From Gemmatimonadota bacterium (GTDB lineage Bacteria > Latescibacterota > UBA2968): a DNA stretch of 39,043 nt. Under the pieces are notes generated by a model. The model had not been told where the DNA came from, searched no databases, and worked only from the letters and a program-made list of their open reading frames with translations. This document shows positions 16,621 to 27,835 of this stretch, one piece after another. The position numbers were made by a program, and so were the translations under genes. Location: the NCBI GenBank assembly GCA_026705765.1, contig JAPPAB010000163.1:1-39043 (forward strand), read 5' to 3'. Each line of letters opens with the position of its first letter. The stretch's first letter is position 1.

Positions 16621-19059
16621 TTACACCACAATATTGACCAGCCGATTGGGAATGACGATTATTTTTTTCGGCTTTTGATCCTGGACATGCGCTTGCACAT
16701 TCGGCTGTTCCAAAGCCAGACTTTCAATCTCTTCCTGCCCAGAATCAACCTCTACTTCCATGCGCGCACGGACTTTGCCATTGACCTGAACCGGCATCTC
16801 TATCGTTGCTGGTCGAGCGAGATTTTCGTCCCATTTGGGCCAATTCTGTTGATGAACGCTGTACTCTCCCCCAATGCGCGACCAAAGCTCTTCGGAGAGA
16901 TGCGGCGTTATGGGCGCCAGGAGCAAGACAAGCGTCTCAATCGCTTCTTGCCAGGCGCTCGTATGTACAACAGGCGTATTTTGAGCAGCCGACAAACCAT
17001 TGCTAAACGTCATGAGCGCAGCAAGTGCCGTATTAAACCCAAAGGTTTCAAAATCTTCAGACACCTTGCGAATGGTCTGATGTGTTAAGCGCCGCAAATT
17101 ATCCTGGGCTTCTTGCGCTGGGTCTCCCTTTGCAGGAGTGCCATTTTCAACAACGAGACGCCACACCCGATTTAAGAATCTCGGGAGCCCTTCCAGGCTC
17201 GATGAATTCCAGGGACCTCCCTGTTCCCATCGACTCAAAAACATCAAATAAGCCCGAATACAATCTGTTCCATACTGCTCAATCAGTTCGTCGGGATTCA
17301 CAAAATTGCCTCGCGACTTGCTCATTTTTTCTTGATCTTCACCCAGAATAATGCCCTGATTAAACAAGCGCGTCATCGGTTCATCATCACTGACGAGGTC
17401 CATATCGCGCATGGCCTTGGTGAAGAATCGCGTGTAAAGCAAATGCATGGTCGCGTGTTCTATACCCCCTGTATATTGATCAACAGGCAACCAGTATTCA
17501 CCCTCGTGAGGTTCAAAAGGCCCCGCATCATAATGCGGGCTTAAATAGCGATATTGATACCATGAAGAACACATAAACGTGTCCATCGTATCCGTCTCTC
17601 GCTGCGCTGAAACACCACATTTGGGACAGGTCGTGTTTAGAAATCCTTCGTGATATTTTAGAGGAGATTCACCCGTTGGCAAAAACTCCGCATCATCGGG
17701 CAGCATTACGGGTAGGTCGCACTCTGGCACGGGAACCGTTCCACATGTGTGACAGTAAATAATCGGTATGGGGCACCCCCAATAACGCTGGCGAGAAATC
17801 AACCAATCGTGAAGGCGATAATTGATTTTTCTTTCACCAATGTCCCGTGATTCCAGATCATCGGCCACTGCATCTTTTCCATCTTGTGAGGACATACCAT
17901 CGAATTGTCCCGAATTTACCATACGTCCCGCACCGATATATGGCTGGCTAAGAGCTTCACCATCCCAATCATCTGGGGCAATCACAACGGGAATGGACAA
18001 CCCATACTTTTTTGCAAAATCAAAATCGCGTTCATCATGTGCAGGCACAGCCATAATGGCCCCTGTACCATATTGGAGCAACACATAATCGGCGATGTAA
18101 ATTGGCACATCGGCATTGTTCATGGGATTAATCGCATAAGCACCGATGAAAACCCCATCCTGTTCTTTATCCGCAGAAAGCCGCTCGATCTCCGACTGAC
18201 GGCTGGTTTTTTCGCAGTATGCTTTAACAGCTTCCCGTTGCTCTGGTGCGGTTATCTCATCGACCAATGGATGTTCGGGGGCTAAAACAGCAAATGACAT
18301 GCCAAAAATGGTATCTGGGCGCGTTGTGAACGCGCGAAATGATGACTCTGAATTTTTGACGCGCATTTCAAATTCAACGCCTTCACTTCGTCCAATCCAA
18401 TTCTCCTGCATGGTCTGCACGCGGTTGGGCCATACAATTTCTGAAAAATTGAGTAACTCCTCAGCATATCGGGTAATCCGAAATAGCCATTGGTCCAGGT
18501 CCTTTTTAATCACCGGTGTATCACACCGCTCACAGTGCCTGTCCTCCCCCCAAACCTGTTCTCGAGCCAGGGTCGTATTGCACTGTGGACACCAATCAAC
18601 AGGAGCTTTCTCTCGATAAGCCAGGCCATTGGCGTAAAATTTGAGGAATAACCACTGCGTCCATTTGTAGTATTCGGGCAAACAGGTGATCGCTTCGCGC
18701 GTCCAGTCAAACATTGCACCCATTGTTTTCAATTGTCCGCGCATGCGATCCACATTGTCCAGCGTCCATTTGGCCGGGTGAATGCCCCGTTGGATCGCAG
18801 CGTTTTCAGCGGGCAATCCAAAAGCATCAAAACCGATTGGAAACAACACATTATGCCCCTTCATCCGCATATATCGCGCTCGAACATCAGAGGGAGCGAT
18901 CGCATACCAGTGACCAATGTGGAGATCGCCCGAAGTATAAGGCAACATCGTCAAAGCATAGTGCTTGGGGCTGCCAGGATCGATTTCACTGCGGTACAAA
19001 CCCGTATCTTCCCAGCGTTGACGCCATTTTTTTTCAATTTCAGCAAACTCGTAAGCCAT
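16621..19059 (-). CDS. leuS: Leucyl-tRNA synthetase
   Basis: This class I synthetase attaches leucine to tRNA-Leu. The chosen ATG at 19059 has AGGAG ten bases upstream and gives 812 residues. An upstream extension of the frame would run through asnS and is rejected. Visible are the HIGH motif at residues 47-50, a zinc-ribbon-like CPQCNTTL...CERCDTP, the editing domain (TTRPDTIFGMSFAV and VPAHDERDFDFAKKYG with the conserved editing Asp), and a second CHTC...CPKC pair. KMSKS lies near residue 579, followed by the anticodon-binding and C-terminal domains. It is the last gene of the minus-strand operon, starting 13 nt after asnS. Confidence 0.97.
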   Translation of the reverse strand: MAYEFAEIEKKWRQRWEDTGLYRSEIDPGSPKHYALTMLPYTSGDLHIGHWYAIAPSDVRARYMRMKGHNVLFPIGFDAFGLPAENAAIQRGIHPAKWTLDNVDRMRGQLKTMGAMFDWTREAITCLPEYYKWTQWLFLKFYANGLAYREKAPVDWCPQCNTTLAREQVWGEDRHCERCDTPVIKKDLDQWLFRITRYAEELLNFSEIVWPNRVQTMQENWIGRSEGVEFEMRVKNSESSFRAFTTRPDTIFGMSFAVLAPEHPLVDEITAPEQREAVKAYCEKTSRQSEIERLSADKEQDGVFIGAYAINPMNNADVPIYIADYVLLQYGTGAIMAVPAHDERDFDFAKKYGLSIPVVIAPDDWDGEALSQPYIGAGRMVNSGQFDGMSSQDGKDAVADDLESRDIGERKINYRLHDWLISRQRYWGCPIPIIYCHTCGTVPVPECDLPVMLPDDAEFLPTGESPLKYHEGFLNTTCPKCGVSAQRETDTMDTFMCSSWYQYRYLSPHYDAGPFEPHEGEYWLPVDQYTGGIEHATMHLLYTRFFTKAMRDMDLVSDDEPMTRLFNQGIILGEDQEKMSKSRGNFVNPDELIEQYGTDCIRAYLMFLSRWEQGGPWNSSSLEGLPRFLNRVWRLVVENGTPAKGDPAQEAQDNLRRLTHQTIRKVSEDFETFGFNTALAALMTFSNGLSAAQNTPVVHTSAWQEAIETLVLLLAPITPHLSEELWSRIGGEYSVHQQNWPKWDENLARPATIEMPVQVNGKVRARMEVEVDSGQEEIESLALEQPNVQAHVQDQKPKKIIVIPNRLVNIVV

Positions 19060-19072
19060 TGAAATACAACTC

Positions 19073-20368
19073 CTAAGGATATAATCTTTGCAAAAGCCGA
19101 GGAAATGGAATCGTCTCGCGGACATGGGATAATCCGCATATCCACGCGACTGTACGCTCAATACCCAATCCGAAACCGGAATGTGGCACCGATCCATAGT
19201 GCCTGAGGTCCAGGTACCACTGGAACGGCGCCTCGTCAAGACCGTGTTCGGCGAGCTTCCGCCGTAAGACCTCCAGATCGTCCTCGCGCTGTCCCCCACC
19301 GACGATTTCGCCATATCCTTCGGGAGCCAGCACATCCATACACAATGCCAGTTGGGAATCTTCCGGATCCCCCTTCATATAAAAAGCTTTACAAGCTGCT
19401 GGATACCGATGCACAATCACGGGGCGATCGTGTGCATTGGCCAATACGGTTTCATCCTCAGCACCAAAATCCTCCCCCCAGGTGTGATCGAGACCCGCGT
19501 CTTTTAGCAATTCATGTGCATCGGAATAAGATATCCTGTGAAATGGTTTTTGCACCCGTCGTAGGGGCGCAAGATCGCGTTTCAAGGTCACAAGTTCAGA
19601 CCGACAGGTTTTTATCACGCGCTGAACAACATAGCAGATGAAGTCTTCAGCCAGATCCATATTACCCGATAGGTCCATATAGGCCACTTCTGGCTCGACC
19701 ATCCAGAACTCGGTCAAATGACGCCGCGTCTTGGATTTCTCAGCTCGGAAAGTCGGCCCAAAACAGTACACCTTGCCAAAAGCCATAGCTGCTGCTTCCA
19801 TATATAGCTGCCCACTCTGTGTCAGATATGCTTTCTCATCGAAATAATCGGTTTCAAAAAGCGTGCTGGTACCTTCGCAGGACGACGGTGTAAAAATGGG
19901 CGCGTCAACAAGTGTGAAGCCATTGCTGTCGTAATAATCGCGACAGGCTTTGACAATTTCGGCACGCACGCTTAAAATGGCATACTGGCGCGATGAGCGC
20001 AGCCACAAATGGCGGTGATCCATCAAAAATGCCGTGCCGTGTTCTTTGGGCGTAATCGGATAATCCTCTGCGCGATGCACAATTTCGATATCGCTGACGC
20101 CAATTTCAAAGCCGATGGGTGAACGCGCATCGGCCCGAACCACCCCCGTCACCCTGAGGGACGATTCTTGTCCCAGGTCTGTAGCGCTTTCAAACACATC
20201 TGGCGATACATCGCCCTGAAATATCACGCACTGAATCGTACCAGAGCCATCTCTTATCTGAAGAAAGTGCAATTTTCCACTTGATCGTTTATTGTACAGC
20301 CATCCTTCGATCACAACTTCTTTATCTTCCCAGGCACTTACGTCGTTTATCCTGATGATATCTGGCAT
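19073..20368 (-). CDS. asnS: Asparaginyl-tRNA synthetase
   Basis: The 431-residue class IIb synthetase has an N-terminal OB-fold anticodon-binding domain (about 1-100, [20 protein letters not shown]). The catalytic core shows motif 2 ([20 protein letters not shown]) and motif 3 ([15 protein letters not shown]). The Asn-type sequence [20 protein letters not shown] and the short length without an AspRS insertion separate it from aspartyl enzymes. Its presence suggests direct charging of tRNA-Asn rather than sole dependence on transamidation. It lies between pnp and leuS in the same orientation, with a 93-nt gap from pnp and no convincing terminator there. Confidence 0.96.
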   Translation of the reverse strand: MPDIIRINDVSAWEDKEVVIEGWLYNKRSSGKLHFLQIRDGSGTIQCVIFQGDVSPDVFESATDLGQESSLRVTGVVRADARSPIGFEIGVSDIEIVHRAEDYPITPKEHGTAFLMDHRHLWLRSSRQYAILSVRAEIVKACRDYYDSNGFTLVDAPIFTPSSCEGTSTLFETDYFDEKAYLTQSGQLYMEAAAMAFGKVYCFGPTFRAEKSKTRRHLTEFWMVEPEVAYMDLSGNMDLAEDFICYVVQRVIKTCRSELVTLKRDLAPLRRVQKPFHRISYSDAHELLKDAGLDHTWGEDFGAEDETVLANAHDRPVIVHRYPAACKAFYMKGDPEDSQLALCMDVLAPEGYGEIVGGGQREDDLEVLRRKLAEHGLDEAPFQWYLDLRHYGSVPHSGFGLGIERTVAWICGLSHVRETIPFPRLLQRLYP

Positions 20369-20461
20369 ATATCGTTCCCTGAAAGTAAAAAACGAAAGAC
20401 GACCGGGTACATCTGCTTGCCCACCGATCGCCTTGTGTTTTTTTCGCGTGTATTACAAATC

Positions 20462-22579
20462 TCACGATCTTTGGGGGGGGCGTTGCCTACCCTGCGGATT
20501 TGAATTCCCATCGGGCTTGTCGATAAGGACTTTACGGCTAAGTCGAATTTTGCCCTGGTCGTCGATAGCGATCACTTTGACCTGAACTTTTTCGCCTTCA
20601 CTGAGCACATCGTTTACCTTGCGCACCCGGTGATGTTCAAGCTCGGAAATATGGCAAAGCCCGTCCTTGCCGGGCAATATTTCGACAAACGCGCCAAAGT
20701 CCGTAATCCGGCGCACGGTGCCATCATAGATTCGCCCAACTTCTGGCTCTTCGACGAGCGCTTCAACCATGCCCATTGCAGTTTCACCGGCTTGCGCATC
20801 TAAAGAAGTGACCGTAACCAGCCCATCGTCCTCGACTGAAACCGTCGCGCCTGTCTCTTCAATGCTGCGAATGGTCTTCCCACCAGGACCAATAACTGCA
20901 CCGATTTTTGCGGGATCAATACGAATAGACAAAATGCGTGGTGCGTATTCCGACAAGCTCGTTCTCGGCTCGGAAATAGCTTCTTCCATAAGACCGAGAA
21001 TGTGGTTTAATGCGTCTCGGGCACGAGCAAATGCCGCACTGAGGATCTCAAAACTTATACCACCGATCTTAATATCCATCTGAATCGCAGTAAGACCCGA
21101 TCGCGTTCCCGCTATTTTAAGGTCCATATCGCCCAAATGGTCTTCTTCGCCTAAAATATCTGTAAGAACCGCCCATTGATCCCCTTCCATAACCAGCCCT
21201 ACACCAGCCCCGGCAACATGGCTTTTAATGGGCACACCTGCATCCATCAAAGCGAGAGAACCGCCACACACCGTGGCCATTGAAGAAGAACTGTTGGATT
21301 CTAAAATCTCAGAAACCAGCCGGATCGTATATGGAAAATGCTCTTCACTGGGCACAACGGGCTCGAGTGCCTTTTCAGCCAAAGCTCCGTGACCGACTTC
21401 GCGACGGCCGGGCGCTGCGATCCGCCCCGTTTCACCAACACTGTAGTTGGGAAAGTTGTAATCGAGCATAAAGCTCTTGAACGATTTGCCTTCGAGATCA
21501 TCTACCATTCGGGTGTCCATCTTGCTTCCGAGCGTGGCCACACACAAAGCCTGTGTTTGCCCACGCGTAAAAACAGCGGACCCGTGTGCGCGAGGCAATA
21601 CACTCAGATCGATGTCAATGGGCCGAACCTGATTGAGATCGCGCCCGTCAATGCGCTGATTTTCCGCAAGAATCATCGCGCGCATATCCTTTTTGATCAA
21701 TCGATCGATTTCACTGCCAATTTCACTATCTTCATAGTCTTCTGCGAGCGCTTCTCGCACCTCTGCACGAATCGCGGACAACGTCTCTGCACGCGCCACC
21801 TTATCCGGCATGCGGTTGGCTGCGTGGATCTGCTCTGAAGCGCGTTCGGCAACAGCAGTGACAAGCGTTTCGTTTTCTTCAGGCTCGTCGTAAGACCGCT
21901 TGGCTTTCCCCACACGGGAAATCAGATCATCCTGTAATTCAATCAGTTGTACAATGCCTTGATGGGCAACGCGCAATGCTTCGACAACATCTTCATCGGC
22001 TACTTCGTGAAAATCGCCTTCAACTGAAATAATGGACTCGCGATTGCCCGATACCATCAAATGGACATCGCTTTCTTCGAGTTGGGAAAGTGTGGGGTTG
22101 ACCACAAATTCTCCATCAACTCGCCCAACGCACACAGCGCCAATGGGACCGTCAAACGGAATATCAGAAATGCACAGTGCAGCCGAAGCGCCTGTCATTG
22201 AGAGCACTGCGGGATCATTTTCACCGTCAAAAGACAACACAGTAACATAAACCTGCGTTTCAAAGTCATAAGCCTCCGGAAATAGGGGCCTGATTTGATG
22301 ATCGATTAAACGCGCATGCAATTTCTCCGTTGTTGAAGGCGCGCCTTCTCGCTTAAAAAAGTTGCCGGGAATGCGCCCACCTGCATACATCTTTTCGCGA
22401 TAATCGACTTGAAGGGGAAAAAAATCAAAATCCGAAGGTTTGTTATCGGAAACGGCAGCCACCAGCACAATGGTTTCCCCGTACTGCATCCACACCGCCC
22501 CATGTGACTGTTTGGCCACCCGACCCGTTTCAATGGACAGCGGACGACCGGCATATTCAAGCTCTACTTTTGCTATCAT
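20462..22579 (-). CDS. pnp: Polyribonucleotide nucleotidyltransferase (PNPase)
   Basis: This phosphorolytic 3'-5' exoribonuclease is a core of bacterial RNA decay. The ATG at 22579 has GAGGAG six bases upstream and gives 705 residues. An in-frame ATG 30 nt further upstream is less well placed. Order of domains: RNase PH-like 1 (about 10-140), an alpha-helical linker, RNase PH-like 2 (about 315-460, with [15 protein letters not shown]), KH (about 550-610, VIGPGGKTI), and S1 (about 618-690, [20 protein letters not shown]). The C-terminus is short and Gln/Arg-rich. It follows rpsO, the usual bacterial arrangement, with a structured spacer between them. Confidence 0.97.
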   Translation of the reverse strand: MIAKVELEYAGRPLSIETGRVAKQSHGAVWMQYGETIVLVAAVSDNKPSDFDFFPLQVDYREKMYAGGRIPGNFFKREGAPSTTEKLHARLIDHQIRPLFPEAYDFETQVYVTVLSFDGENDPAVLSMTGASAALCISDIPFDGPIGAVCVGRVDGEFVVNPTLSQLEESDVHLMVSGNRESIISVEGDFHEVADEDVVEALRVAHQGIVQLIELQDDLISRVGKAKRSYDEPEENETLVTAVAERASEQIHAANRMPDKVARAETLSAIRAEVREALAEDYEDSEIGSEIDRLIKKDMRAMILAENQRIDGRDLNQVRPIDIDLSVLPRAHGSAVFTRGQTQALCVATLGSKMDTRMVDDLEGKSFKSFMLDYNFPNYSVGETGRIAAPGRREVGHGALAEKALEPVVPSEEHFPYTIRLVSEILESNSSSSMATVCGGSLALMDAGVPIKSHVAGAGVGLVMEGDQWAVLTDILGEEDHLGDMDLKIAGTRSGLTAIQMDIKIGGISFEILSAAFARARDALNHILGLMEEAISEPRTSLSEYAPRILSIRIDPAKIGAVIGPGGKTIRSIEETGATVSVEDDGLVTVTSLDAQAGETAMGMVEALVEEPEVGRIYDGTVRRITDFGAFVEILPGKDGLCHISELEHHRVRKVNDVLSEGEKVQVKVIAIDDQGKIRLSRKVLIDKPDGNSNPQGRQRPPQRS

Positions 22580-22611
22580 TCTATCTCCTCTATTTATCTT
22601 AAAACACATCT

Positions 22612-22660
22612 ATTCCAGCGCTCTGACAAAAAGGCCAGAGATACGGCCAACTGCTGGAAT
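22612..22660 (-). promoter_or_regulatory. Nested hairpin in the rpsO-pnp spacer (pnp leader)
   Basis: An outer eight-base perfect stem (ATTCCAGC at 22612-22619 with GCTGGAAT at 22653-22660) encloses an inner CTCTG/CAGAG stem (22621-22625 with 22636-22640). No T-run follows, so it is not a terminator. In enterobacteria the pnp leader hairpin is cut by RNase III and used in PNPase autoregulation; the same role is possible here by position only. Confidence 0.55.
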
Positions 22661-22671
22661 ACAGAAAAAAC

Positions 22672-22941
22672 TCAACCGCGAATATCCAGTGCCGCAATCA
22701 AGCTACGATAACCTTCTAAGTCTTCGCGCCGCAAATACCGCAACAGACGGCGGCGACGCCCAACCAGTTTGAGCAGTCCCCGACGCGAGTGATGATCTTT
22801 CTTGTGGGTTTGAAAGTGTTCGATGAGTTGTACAATACGCTCTGTAAGTTGCGCAATCTGGACTTGTGGCGATCCTGTATCGCCTTCTTTGCGCCCGTAT
22901 TGTGCGATCAACTCTGCCTTCTTTTCTTTTGTTAACGCCAA
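22672..22941 (-). CDS. rpsO: 30S ribosomal protein S15
   Basis: The 89-residue primary 16S rRNA-binding protein of the small subunit platform has the standard S15 length and signatures ([37 protein letters not shown]). The start is TTG, with GGAGGT about six bases upstream; no in-frame ATG fits. It overlaps the end of ribF by ten bases. Two other frames read through the same segment but lack family resemblance. Confidence 0.97.
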   Translation of the reverse strand: MALTKEKKAELIAQYGRKEGDTGSPQVQIAQLTERIVQLIEHFQTHKKDHHSRRGLLKLVGRRRRLLRYLRREDLEGYRSLIAALDIRG

Positions 22942-23885
22942 AATTTACCTCCATCGGTATGATGCCGCGAAAGCATATCTTCCGCGGTCTGTATATCTGC
23001 TTTAATCTGTTCGATTAAAGCCTCTTTACTACTGAATTCACGCTCGCCGCGAATGCGATACAAAATCTCAACGGGTAAAATTTTTCCATAGAGATTTTGT
23101 GAAAAATTGAGCAAATGTACTTCACAATGCGCTGACTGCCCCCCAAATGTAGGACGTTTACCGTAATTGATAACGGCGATATAGGGCTGCTCCAGCCTGG
23201 CAACACCGGCATAAACCCCTGGAGGCGGCAAGAGTTTGCCCGGCGTTTCAAACCGGAGATTGGCAGTGGGAAAACCAAGTGCTCTACCCCGTTTTTCTCC
23301 TTCTACCACACGCCCCCACAAGGGGTAAGGGTGTCCCATAAGCTGAACAACCGCATCCAGATCCCCTTTCAGGAGTGCGTTGCGAATGCGGGTACTGCTC
23401 ACGGGTTTTTCGGCGATGCACACAGCAGGAGGAGAAAAAACAGAGAACCCAAACTGTTTCCCCAATCTCTTCATCGTCTCAAACCCGCCCTGACGCCCCC
23501 TTCCAAAACCGTGGTCGTAACCTACAATCACAGACCTGGCGCTGAGTTTATCAACCAGAAAGCATTTGACAAATGCCTCGGGAGACAGCTGCCGGAGTGC
23601 GTCATTAAATCCAACAACAGCCAGAATATTCACCCCCAAAGAGGCGAGACAATGCTGTTTCTCTTCAAGCGATGTCAACACCCCAGGCGCATCGGCACCG
23701 TCGATAAACTGGCGGGGATGTGGATCAAAAGTGACAACGACAGATGTGCCCCTACACGCCCGTGCCTTATCGGTCATAGCCTCAATGACAGAGACATGTC
23801 CGGCGTGAATGCCGTCAAATGTTCCAACAGTGACCACCGGGTGAGCAAGCGCAACCGGTTCTTCAAGCGTTATGGTGCGCATCAT
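22932..23885 (-). CDS. ribF: Bifunctional riboflavin kinase / FAD synthetase
   Basis: The 317-residue protein converts riboflavin to FMN and then FAD. The N-terminal nucleotidyltransferase domain carries [10 protein letters not shown] (about residues 20-29). The C-terminal riboflavin kinase domain carries [15 protein letters not shown] and the GVYAGVARL stretch. The ATG at 23885 overlaps the truB stop as TGATG, which indicates coupling; a second ATG follows immediately. A 56-codon upstream extension of the frame runs over truB and is rejected. The 3' end overlaps rpsO by ten bases. Confidence 0.96.
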   Translation of the reverse strand: MMRTITLEEPVALAHPVVTVGTFDGIHAGHVSVIEAMTDKARACRGTSVVVTFDPHPRQFIDGADAPGVLTSLEEKQHCLASLGVNILAVVGFNDALRQLSPEAFVKCFLVDKLSARSVIVGYDHGFGRGRQGGFETMKRLGKQFGFSVFSPPAVCIAEKPVSSTRIRNALLKGDLDAVVQLMGHPYPLWGRVVEGEKRGRALGFPTANLRFETPGKLLPPPGVYAGVARLEQPYIAVINYGKRPTFGGQSAHCEVHLLNFSQNLYGKILPVEILYRIRGEREFSSKEALIEQIKADIQTAEDMLSRHHTDGGKFWR

Positions 23886-24760
23886 CAATTCTGGATCACG
23901 CGAATAGGCTTCAAGACGCCCTCGACGATATGACCGAGACCGAGCAAAATACCCCGAGAGTTTTGCACTGTCACAATATCCTGGACATCTGATAAAATAT
24001 CGGTCACGGGATTGCCATTTGAAAAACGCCCCTGCTGCGCCTCTGTCAGACAAACCGATGACAGATCGGATAAAACAGCGTGGGGATCGAGCAACACATC
24101 AGAAATACTTTCTGCTCGCGCGAGTTCATAAACCGCAACACATTGCCCTGATCCAACACTCCCCACCGCGGTTCTGCGAAGCGTTGATAGATGGGCACCA
24201 CATCCAAGCCGTTTGCCAATATCATCTGCAAGCGACCTGATATAAGTGCCTTTAGAACAATGTACGTTCAGATGCAAGAGCGGTGGGGCATAAACCACAA
24301 TATCGAGCTTATGTACGGATACATTACGCGCAGGACGTTCAACCTCAACACCTCTTCGGGCCAGGTCATAAAGCCTGTGCCCCCCTATGCGGATGGCCGA
24401 ATACATAGGCGGAACCTGGGCAATTGCCCCTTTGAATTCGGCAACAGCGGCCTCGACTTGCGCATAATCGGCGGGAACATCCCTCGATCTACTGATAACC
24501 GCACCATCGGCATCGAGAGAATCGGTCGTCATGCCCAAACGCACAACCGCGCGATATTGTTTATTGCCATCCGTAATATAGGAACTCAGGCGCGTATAGG
24601 CTCCCAGGCAAAGTGGCAAAACGCCCGTTGCCTGGGGATCAAGGGTGCCTGTGTGCCCTACTTTTTTGATCCCGAAGTGCTTACGCACCCAACTGACGAC
24701 ATCTTGAGAGGTCCAGCCAGCGGGTTTATCTATGCCAAGGAAGCCGTTTATTGGCACCAC
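23885..24760 (-). CDS. truB: tRNA pseudouridine(55) synthase
   Basis: This 291-residue enzyme isomerises U55 in the T-loop of tRNAs. The catalytic Asp41 lies in the family motif GHTGTLDPQATGVL. Other TruB signatures are NGFLGIDKPAGWTS at the N-terminus, KQYRAVVRLGMTTDS, QVPPMYSAIRIGG and SKGTYIRSLADDIG. A C-terminal PUA-like region appears to be present. It starts at GTG directly after the rbfA stop with no intervening base, and its stop overlaps the ribF start. Confidence 0.96.
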   Translation of the reverse strand: MVPINGFLGIDKPAGWTSQDVVSWVRKHFGIKKVGHTGTLDPQATGVLPLCLGAYTRLSSYITDGNKQYRAVVRLGMTTDSLDADGAVISRSRDVPADYAQVEAAVAEFKGAIAQVPPMYSAIRIGGHRLYDLARRGVEVERPARNVSVHKLDIVVYAPPLLHLNVHCSKGTYIRSLADDIGKRLGCGAHLSTLRRTAVGSVGSGQCVAVYELARAESISDVLLDPHAVLSDLSSVCLTEAQQGRFSNGNPVTDILSDVQDIVTVQNSRGILLGLGHIVEGVLKPIRVIQN

Positions 24761-25102
24761 CTATGTGTCGAGACTATTGAGCAATTCCTCGATTTTCGCC
24801 CCCTGTGTGACGGAATCATCCCAGGCGAAAACCAGCTCAGGCACGTGTCGCAATTGAACGCGCTGAGCGAGCGCACGGCGCAAGAAAGACATCGCCCTCA
24901 TCAGACGCTCAAGCACCTGTGGTTGCGATCCGGATCCGCGCATCACACTGACATAGACTCTGGCTGTGCGCAGATCACGAGACATCGTGACAGCCGTAAT
25001 CGTGACTTCGGACAGACCGGGGTCACGAGTTTCTGTGTGCAAAATTTCACTCAGGGCAACCTGAATGGCTTTTCCCACACTTTCCGGCCGATAAGATGGC
25101 AT
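24761..25102 (-). CDS. rbfA: Ribosome-binding factor A
   Basis: This 113-residue single-KH-domain factor acts in late 30S maturation (16S 5' end, helix 1). Family features are the N-terminal RPESVGKAIQVALSEILH, the central VTITAVTMSRDLRTARVYVS and VPELVFAWDDSVTQGAKIEE near the end. It sits between the DUF503 gene and truB, in the standard nusA-infB operon order, one base after the DUF503 stop. Confidence 0.96.
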   Translation of the reverse strand: MPSYRPESVGKAIQVALSEILHTETRDPGLSEVTITAVTMSRDLRTARVYVSVMRGSGSQPQVLERLMRAMSFLRRALAQRVQLRHVPELVFAWDDSVTQGAKIEELLNSLDT

Positions 25103-25103
25103 A

Positions 25104-25385
25104 TCAGAGCAACTCCAACGAATAATCTACTACGATGAGGCGATCCTCGCGCTCGATTAAATCGACCACCTTTGACAGTATCTGATTGGCATACCGCGAG
25201 TCGTTGGCAACTGTTGCAACACCTAATTGCGCTCTTTGCCAGCGGTCATTATCGCCCAGTTCAGAAACAGATACATTGAATTTGTTGCGCGTACGCGTCG
25301 TGATGCTCTTGAGCACGCTGCGTTTCTGTTTCAGCGAGGCGCATTCGGGCAAATACAGGTCGAGATGACAAAAACCAATGGTCAT
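25104..25385 (-). CDS. DUF503 family protein (YlxP-like)
   Basis: This 93-residue protein belongs to the small family found between infB and rbfA in many bacteria. Features seen are the N-terminal LDLYLPECASLKQKRSVLKS, the central VSELGDNDRWQRAQLGVATVAND, and the C-terminal VDYSLELL. Family members have been linked to ribosome or RNA functions, but the molecular role is not settled. The start overlaps the infB stop (TAATG), so translation is likely coupled. Confidence 0.92.
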   Translation of the reverse strand: MTIGFCHLDLYLPECASLKQKRSVLKSITTRTRNKFNVSVSELGDNDRWQRAQLGVATVANDSRYANQILSKVVDLIEREDRLIVVDYSLELL

Positions 25386-27829
25386 TAGATCGTGCGAGTA
25401 GTTTCAACGAGTTCGTAAGTTTCAATAACATCGCCGACTTTGACATCGTTAAAATTTTCGATACCAATGCCGCATTCAAAGCCGTTTTGCACTTCGCGAA
25501 CATCATCCTTAAAACGCCGCAAAGATCCAATACGGCCTTCGTAAACAATAACGCCATCGCGCAAAACGCGCGCATTCGTCGTGCGGTGGATGAGCCCTTG
25601 AGAAACAAGACATCCGGCAATTGTGCCAACACTTGGCACCTGGAAAAGCTCGCGCACCTGCGCTTCGCCCTGTACATTTTCTTCAATTTTGGGCGCCAAC
25701 AATCCAGAAAGGGCAGCGCGAATGTCTTCGACGATTTCGTAAATTACGCGATACAAACGAATATCAACGCGTTCTCGTGCCGCAACCTCTCTTGCATTTG
25801 CATCGGGACGCACATTAAATCCAATGATGATGGCATCGGAGGCTGATGCAAGCAAAATGTCAGATTCGGAGATAGCACCCACAGCGCGGTGAATCACCGA
25901 TAAATGCACTTCTTCGTGTTCAATTTGCAATAATGCGTCTTGCATGGCCTCGACAGATCCATCGACATCGCCTTTAATAATCAGACGCAATTCCTCCATA
26001 TTGCCCGTCTCAATCTGGCTGTGAATATCGGACAATGATACCCGACGTACCCGATGAAATTCTTGTTCGCGCCTGAGTTGCTGCCGTTTCTGACTGATAT
26101 CGCGGGCTTCGCGCTCATTTTCAACCACATGAAAAGTATCCCCTGCCTGGGGTAATCCGGCCAGACCGAGAACTTGAACAGGACGAGATGGTCCTGCTGT
26201 TGTTACGGATATACCACGCTCATCGAGCATTGCGCGGACGCGCCCGCTGAACATGCCCGTAATAAATGGATCACCGACTTGTAGCCTGCCTTCTTGCACG
26301 AGCACTGTTGCCACATTTCCTCGTCCGCGGTCGAGTTTTGATTCTACGATCGTGCCTTTGGCACGCTTATCGGGACTGGCCACAAGTTCGAGCATTTCTG
26401 TTTCAAGAGCCAGTAACTCGAGCAAAGCATCAATATTGTGTCCAGTTTTGGCGGAAATTTCGCAGACTTGAACATTGCCGCCATAATCTTCTACAATGAC
26501 ATTGTGCTCGGTCAACTCCCGTTTGATTTTGTCGGGATCGGAAGTTGGCAAGTCGATTTTGTTAATTGCAACGACGAGAGGCACATTGGCAGCTTTGGCA
26601 TGATCGATGGCTTCTACTGTTTGCGGCATTACACTATCATCTGCCGCCACGACCAGAACGACGACATCGGTTACGCTGGCACCTCTGGCGCGCATGGCCG
26701 TAAAAGCTTCGTGCCCAGGGGTATCGAGAAAACAGATTTCACGACCATCACCGAGTTCAACGTGATACGCACCAATATGCTGCGTAATGCCGCCAGCTTC
26801 ACCTTCCATTACATTGGTCTCTCGGATATAATCCAAAAGAGATGTTTTGCCGTGATCTACATGCCCCATAATTGTAACTACTGGAGGCCTTGGTTTTAGA
26901 CTATCTCCAGGCGCTTCTATCTCTGCTTCTGCCAATACCTCTTCGCCGTATTCTTCGAGTTCCTCAACGCCGAAACCAAATTCATCGGCAACAAGCGTGA
27001 TGGTGTCCATATCGAGGCGCTGGTTGATGGTCACCACCATACCCAATTTGAGACATTGTGTGATGACTTCTGTGGGGCGCACATCCATCTGAGAAGCGAG
27101 TTCGCCAATGGTTGTAAACTCATTGACTTTGAGAACTTGCCCATCTGTGGTCCCCTCTTCAGGCTCTTCACTGTCTTGACGACGGCGACGGCGCACCCGT
27201 GATGGCGCAGCACCACTCGACATTTGCGCCAGGGTTCGACGCACATTTTCTGATACTTCGCGCTCATCAATGACAGGGCGTTTACGGCGACGACGGCGTT
27301 TTCGCGGAGACCTCGTGCGGCTTCTCTTTTCCTGTACGGGCTTTTCTTCAGACTTGGTCTTATCCTTTACTACAGGTTTTTCTTTTTTGGGTTCTGGTGC
27401 CTTTGTCTCGGGTTCTGGCTGCACTGGCGTCTGACTGACATCTTCTACGACAACAGTCGGATAATCAGTCCGGCGTCTTCTGCGACGCGGACGCTGCCTG
27501 CGCTCGCTGCTGGTCTCGGTTTTTTTATCAGACTGAACCGAACGGAACCGGCTCACGCGAGGTTTTTGCTCGCGAGTTTTGCTTTCTTTTTTTTCATCAT
27601 CTTTGCGTCTGAGTTTTCGCCGCGTCGCCTGGCGTTCTGAATCAAACTTCTCCTGTACCGCCTCGACCATTTCAGTCGTACAGACCGCCATGTGATTTTT
27701 GACTTCAAAGCCGAGGCTTCTAATCTGCTCCACCATGGCAACGCTCGACAAATTGAACTCTCGCGCAATCTCGTAAACTCGTTTTTTCTTTTCCGCTGTT
27801 TTGCCTTTTGTCTTAGCCAATAGGCTCAC
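25385..27829 (-). CDS. infB: Translation initiation factor IF-2
   Basis: This 814-residue GTPase places initiator fMet-tRNA on the 30S and promotes subunit joining. An IF2_N-type domain lies at about 15-65 ([20 protein letters not shown]). A highly basic low-complexity linker spans about 70-215, followed by a second IF2_N-like module near 235-285 and the G domain from about 315 ([22 protein letters not shown]). Domains II, III and IV complete the C-terminus ([23 protein letters not shown] region and [12 protein letters not shown]). The start is GTG with only a weak G-rich upstream site; a TTG three codons downstream is an alternative. It follows nusA by six bases. Confidence 0.97.
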   Translation of the reverse strand: MSLLAKTKGKTAEKKKRVYEIAREFNLSSVAMVEQIRSLGFEVKNHMAVCTTEMVEAVQEKFDSERQATRRKLRRKDDEKKESKTREQKPRVSRFRSVQSDKKTETSSERRQRPRRRRRRTDYPTVVVEDVSQTPVQPEPETKAPEPKKEKPVVKDKTKSEEKPVQEKRSRTRSPRKRRRRRKRPVIDEREVSENVRRTLAQMSSGAAPSRVRRRRRQDSEEPEEGTTDGQVLKVNEFTTIGELASQMDVRPTEVITQCLKLGMVVTINQRLDMDTITLVADEFGFGVEELEEYGEEVLAEAEIEAPGDSLKPRPPVVTIMGHVDHGKTSLLDYIRETNVMEGEAGGITQHIGAYHVELGDGREICFLDTPGHEAFTAMRARGASVTDVVVLVVAADDSVMPQTVEAIDHAKAANVPLVVAINKIDLPTSDPDKIKRELTEHNVIVEDYGGNVQVCEISAKTGHNIDALLELLALETEMLELVASPDKRAKGTIVESKLDRGRGNVATVLVQEGRLQVGDPFITGMFSGRVRAMLDERGISVTTAGPSRPVQVLGLAGLPQAGDTFHVVENEREARDISQKRQQLRREQEFHRVRRVSLSDIHSQIETGNMEELRLIIKGDVDGSVEAMQDALLQIEHEEVHLSVIHRAVGAISESDILLASASDAIIIGFNVRPDANAREVAARERVDIRLYRVIYEIVEDIRAALSGLLAPKIEENVQGEAQVRELFQVPSVGTIAGCLVSQGLIHRTTNARVLRDGVIVYEGRIGSLRRFKDDVREVQNGFECGIGIENFNDVKVGDVIETYELVETTRTI

Positions 27830-27835
27830 CCCCGA

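Noticed and set aside
19060..19335. N-terminal extension of leuS by 92 codons
   Set aside because: It lies in the asnS coding sequence in another frame; ATG 19059 has a proper ribosome site and the family N-terminus.
20369..20461. Possible terminator between pnp and asnS
   Set aside because: Only a poorly matched GC-rich pairing was found; it is not convincing, so pnp, asnS and leuS are kept as a possible single unit.
22703..22954. 83-codon minus-strand frame starting with ATG upstream of rpsO
   Set aside because: It reads S15 codons in the wrong frame; the TTG-initiated frame matches S15 throughout and uses the same ribosome site.
24191..25138. 315-codon plus-strand open frame over truB and rbfA
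   Set aside because: Fully antisense to two well-recognised genes and without any recognisable domain.
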